Assembly: GCA_964545715.1 (NCBI GenBank)
Contig: CAZJHX010000266.1
Coordinates: 1-8,285 of the forward strand
Origin: CAZJHX01 sp964545715
GTDB taxonomy: Bacteria > Myxococcota_A > UBA9042 > GCA-2863065
Direction of reading: 5' to 3'
Length of the DNA stretch: 8,285 nucleotides
Shown here: piece after piece, positions 5,445-8,285 of the stretch
How positions within the stretch are numbered: the first letter of the stretch is position 1
Layout: every line of letters begins with the position of its first letter
Program-made: the position numbers and the translations under genes
The notes under the pieces: generated by a model
What the model saw: only the letters and a program-made list of their open reading frames with translations
Databases searched by the model: none
What the model was told of the DNA's origin: nothing

Positions 5445-8285
<2,841 letters not shown>

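Overview
The window looks like a chromosomal segment from a high-GC, Myxococcota-like (former deltaproteobacterial) genome. This is inferred from GC-rich codon use and from a large Cys/Asp-rich lipoprotein that combines MopE-type metal-binding motifs with thrombospondin type 3 calcium repeats, a style common in that group. No taxonomic marker gene is present.

Left part (1-1545, minus strand): a two-gene run. An extended-SDR, HpnA-like nucleoside-sugar or ketone epimerase/reductase is followed by a small exported protein of unknown function that runs off the left edge. The SDR gene carries an in-frame amber TAG. The reading frame then continues for 34 more codons that look like the normal C-terminus of the family and stops 22 bases before the next start. 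It therefore looks like a recent nonsense mutation, a readthrough site or a sequence error.

Centre-left (1546-3747): a ferritin-like diiron protein is transcribed divergently from the SDR gene and convergently with an FAD monooxygenase resembling squalene epoxidases. Between the two convergent genes lie four tandem 51-bp repeats, each with a palindromic hairpin. The FAD monooxygenase has a recognisable promoter. A near-perfect 26-bp TetR-type dyad covers the -35 region.

Centre-right (3978-5308): two translationally coupled plus-strand genes. The first is an unrecognised 168-residue protein. The second is a 275-residue protein with a low-complexity N-terminus and an HELNH zinc-peptidase motif. 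The pair resembles a chaperone or immunity protein with a secreted effector, which is inference only.

Right part (5309-8285): an intergenic stretch with a 14-bp perfect palindrome and a 12-bp dyad (11 of 12 paired) that buries the Shine-Dalgarno of the next gene. That gene encodes a lipoprotein of more than 947 residues and runs off the right edge. In the last ~50 bases the repeat register and base composition change abruptly.

The SDR, diiron and FAD-monooxygenase genes could all act on lipids or isoprenoids, but nothing here proves a shared pathway.
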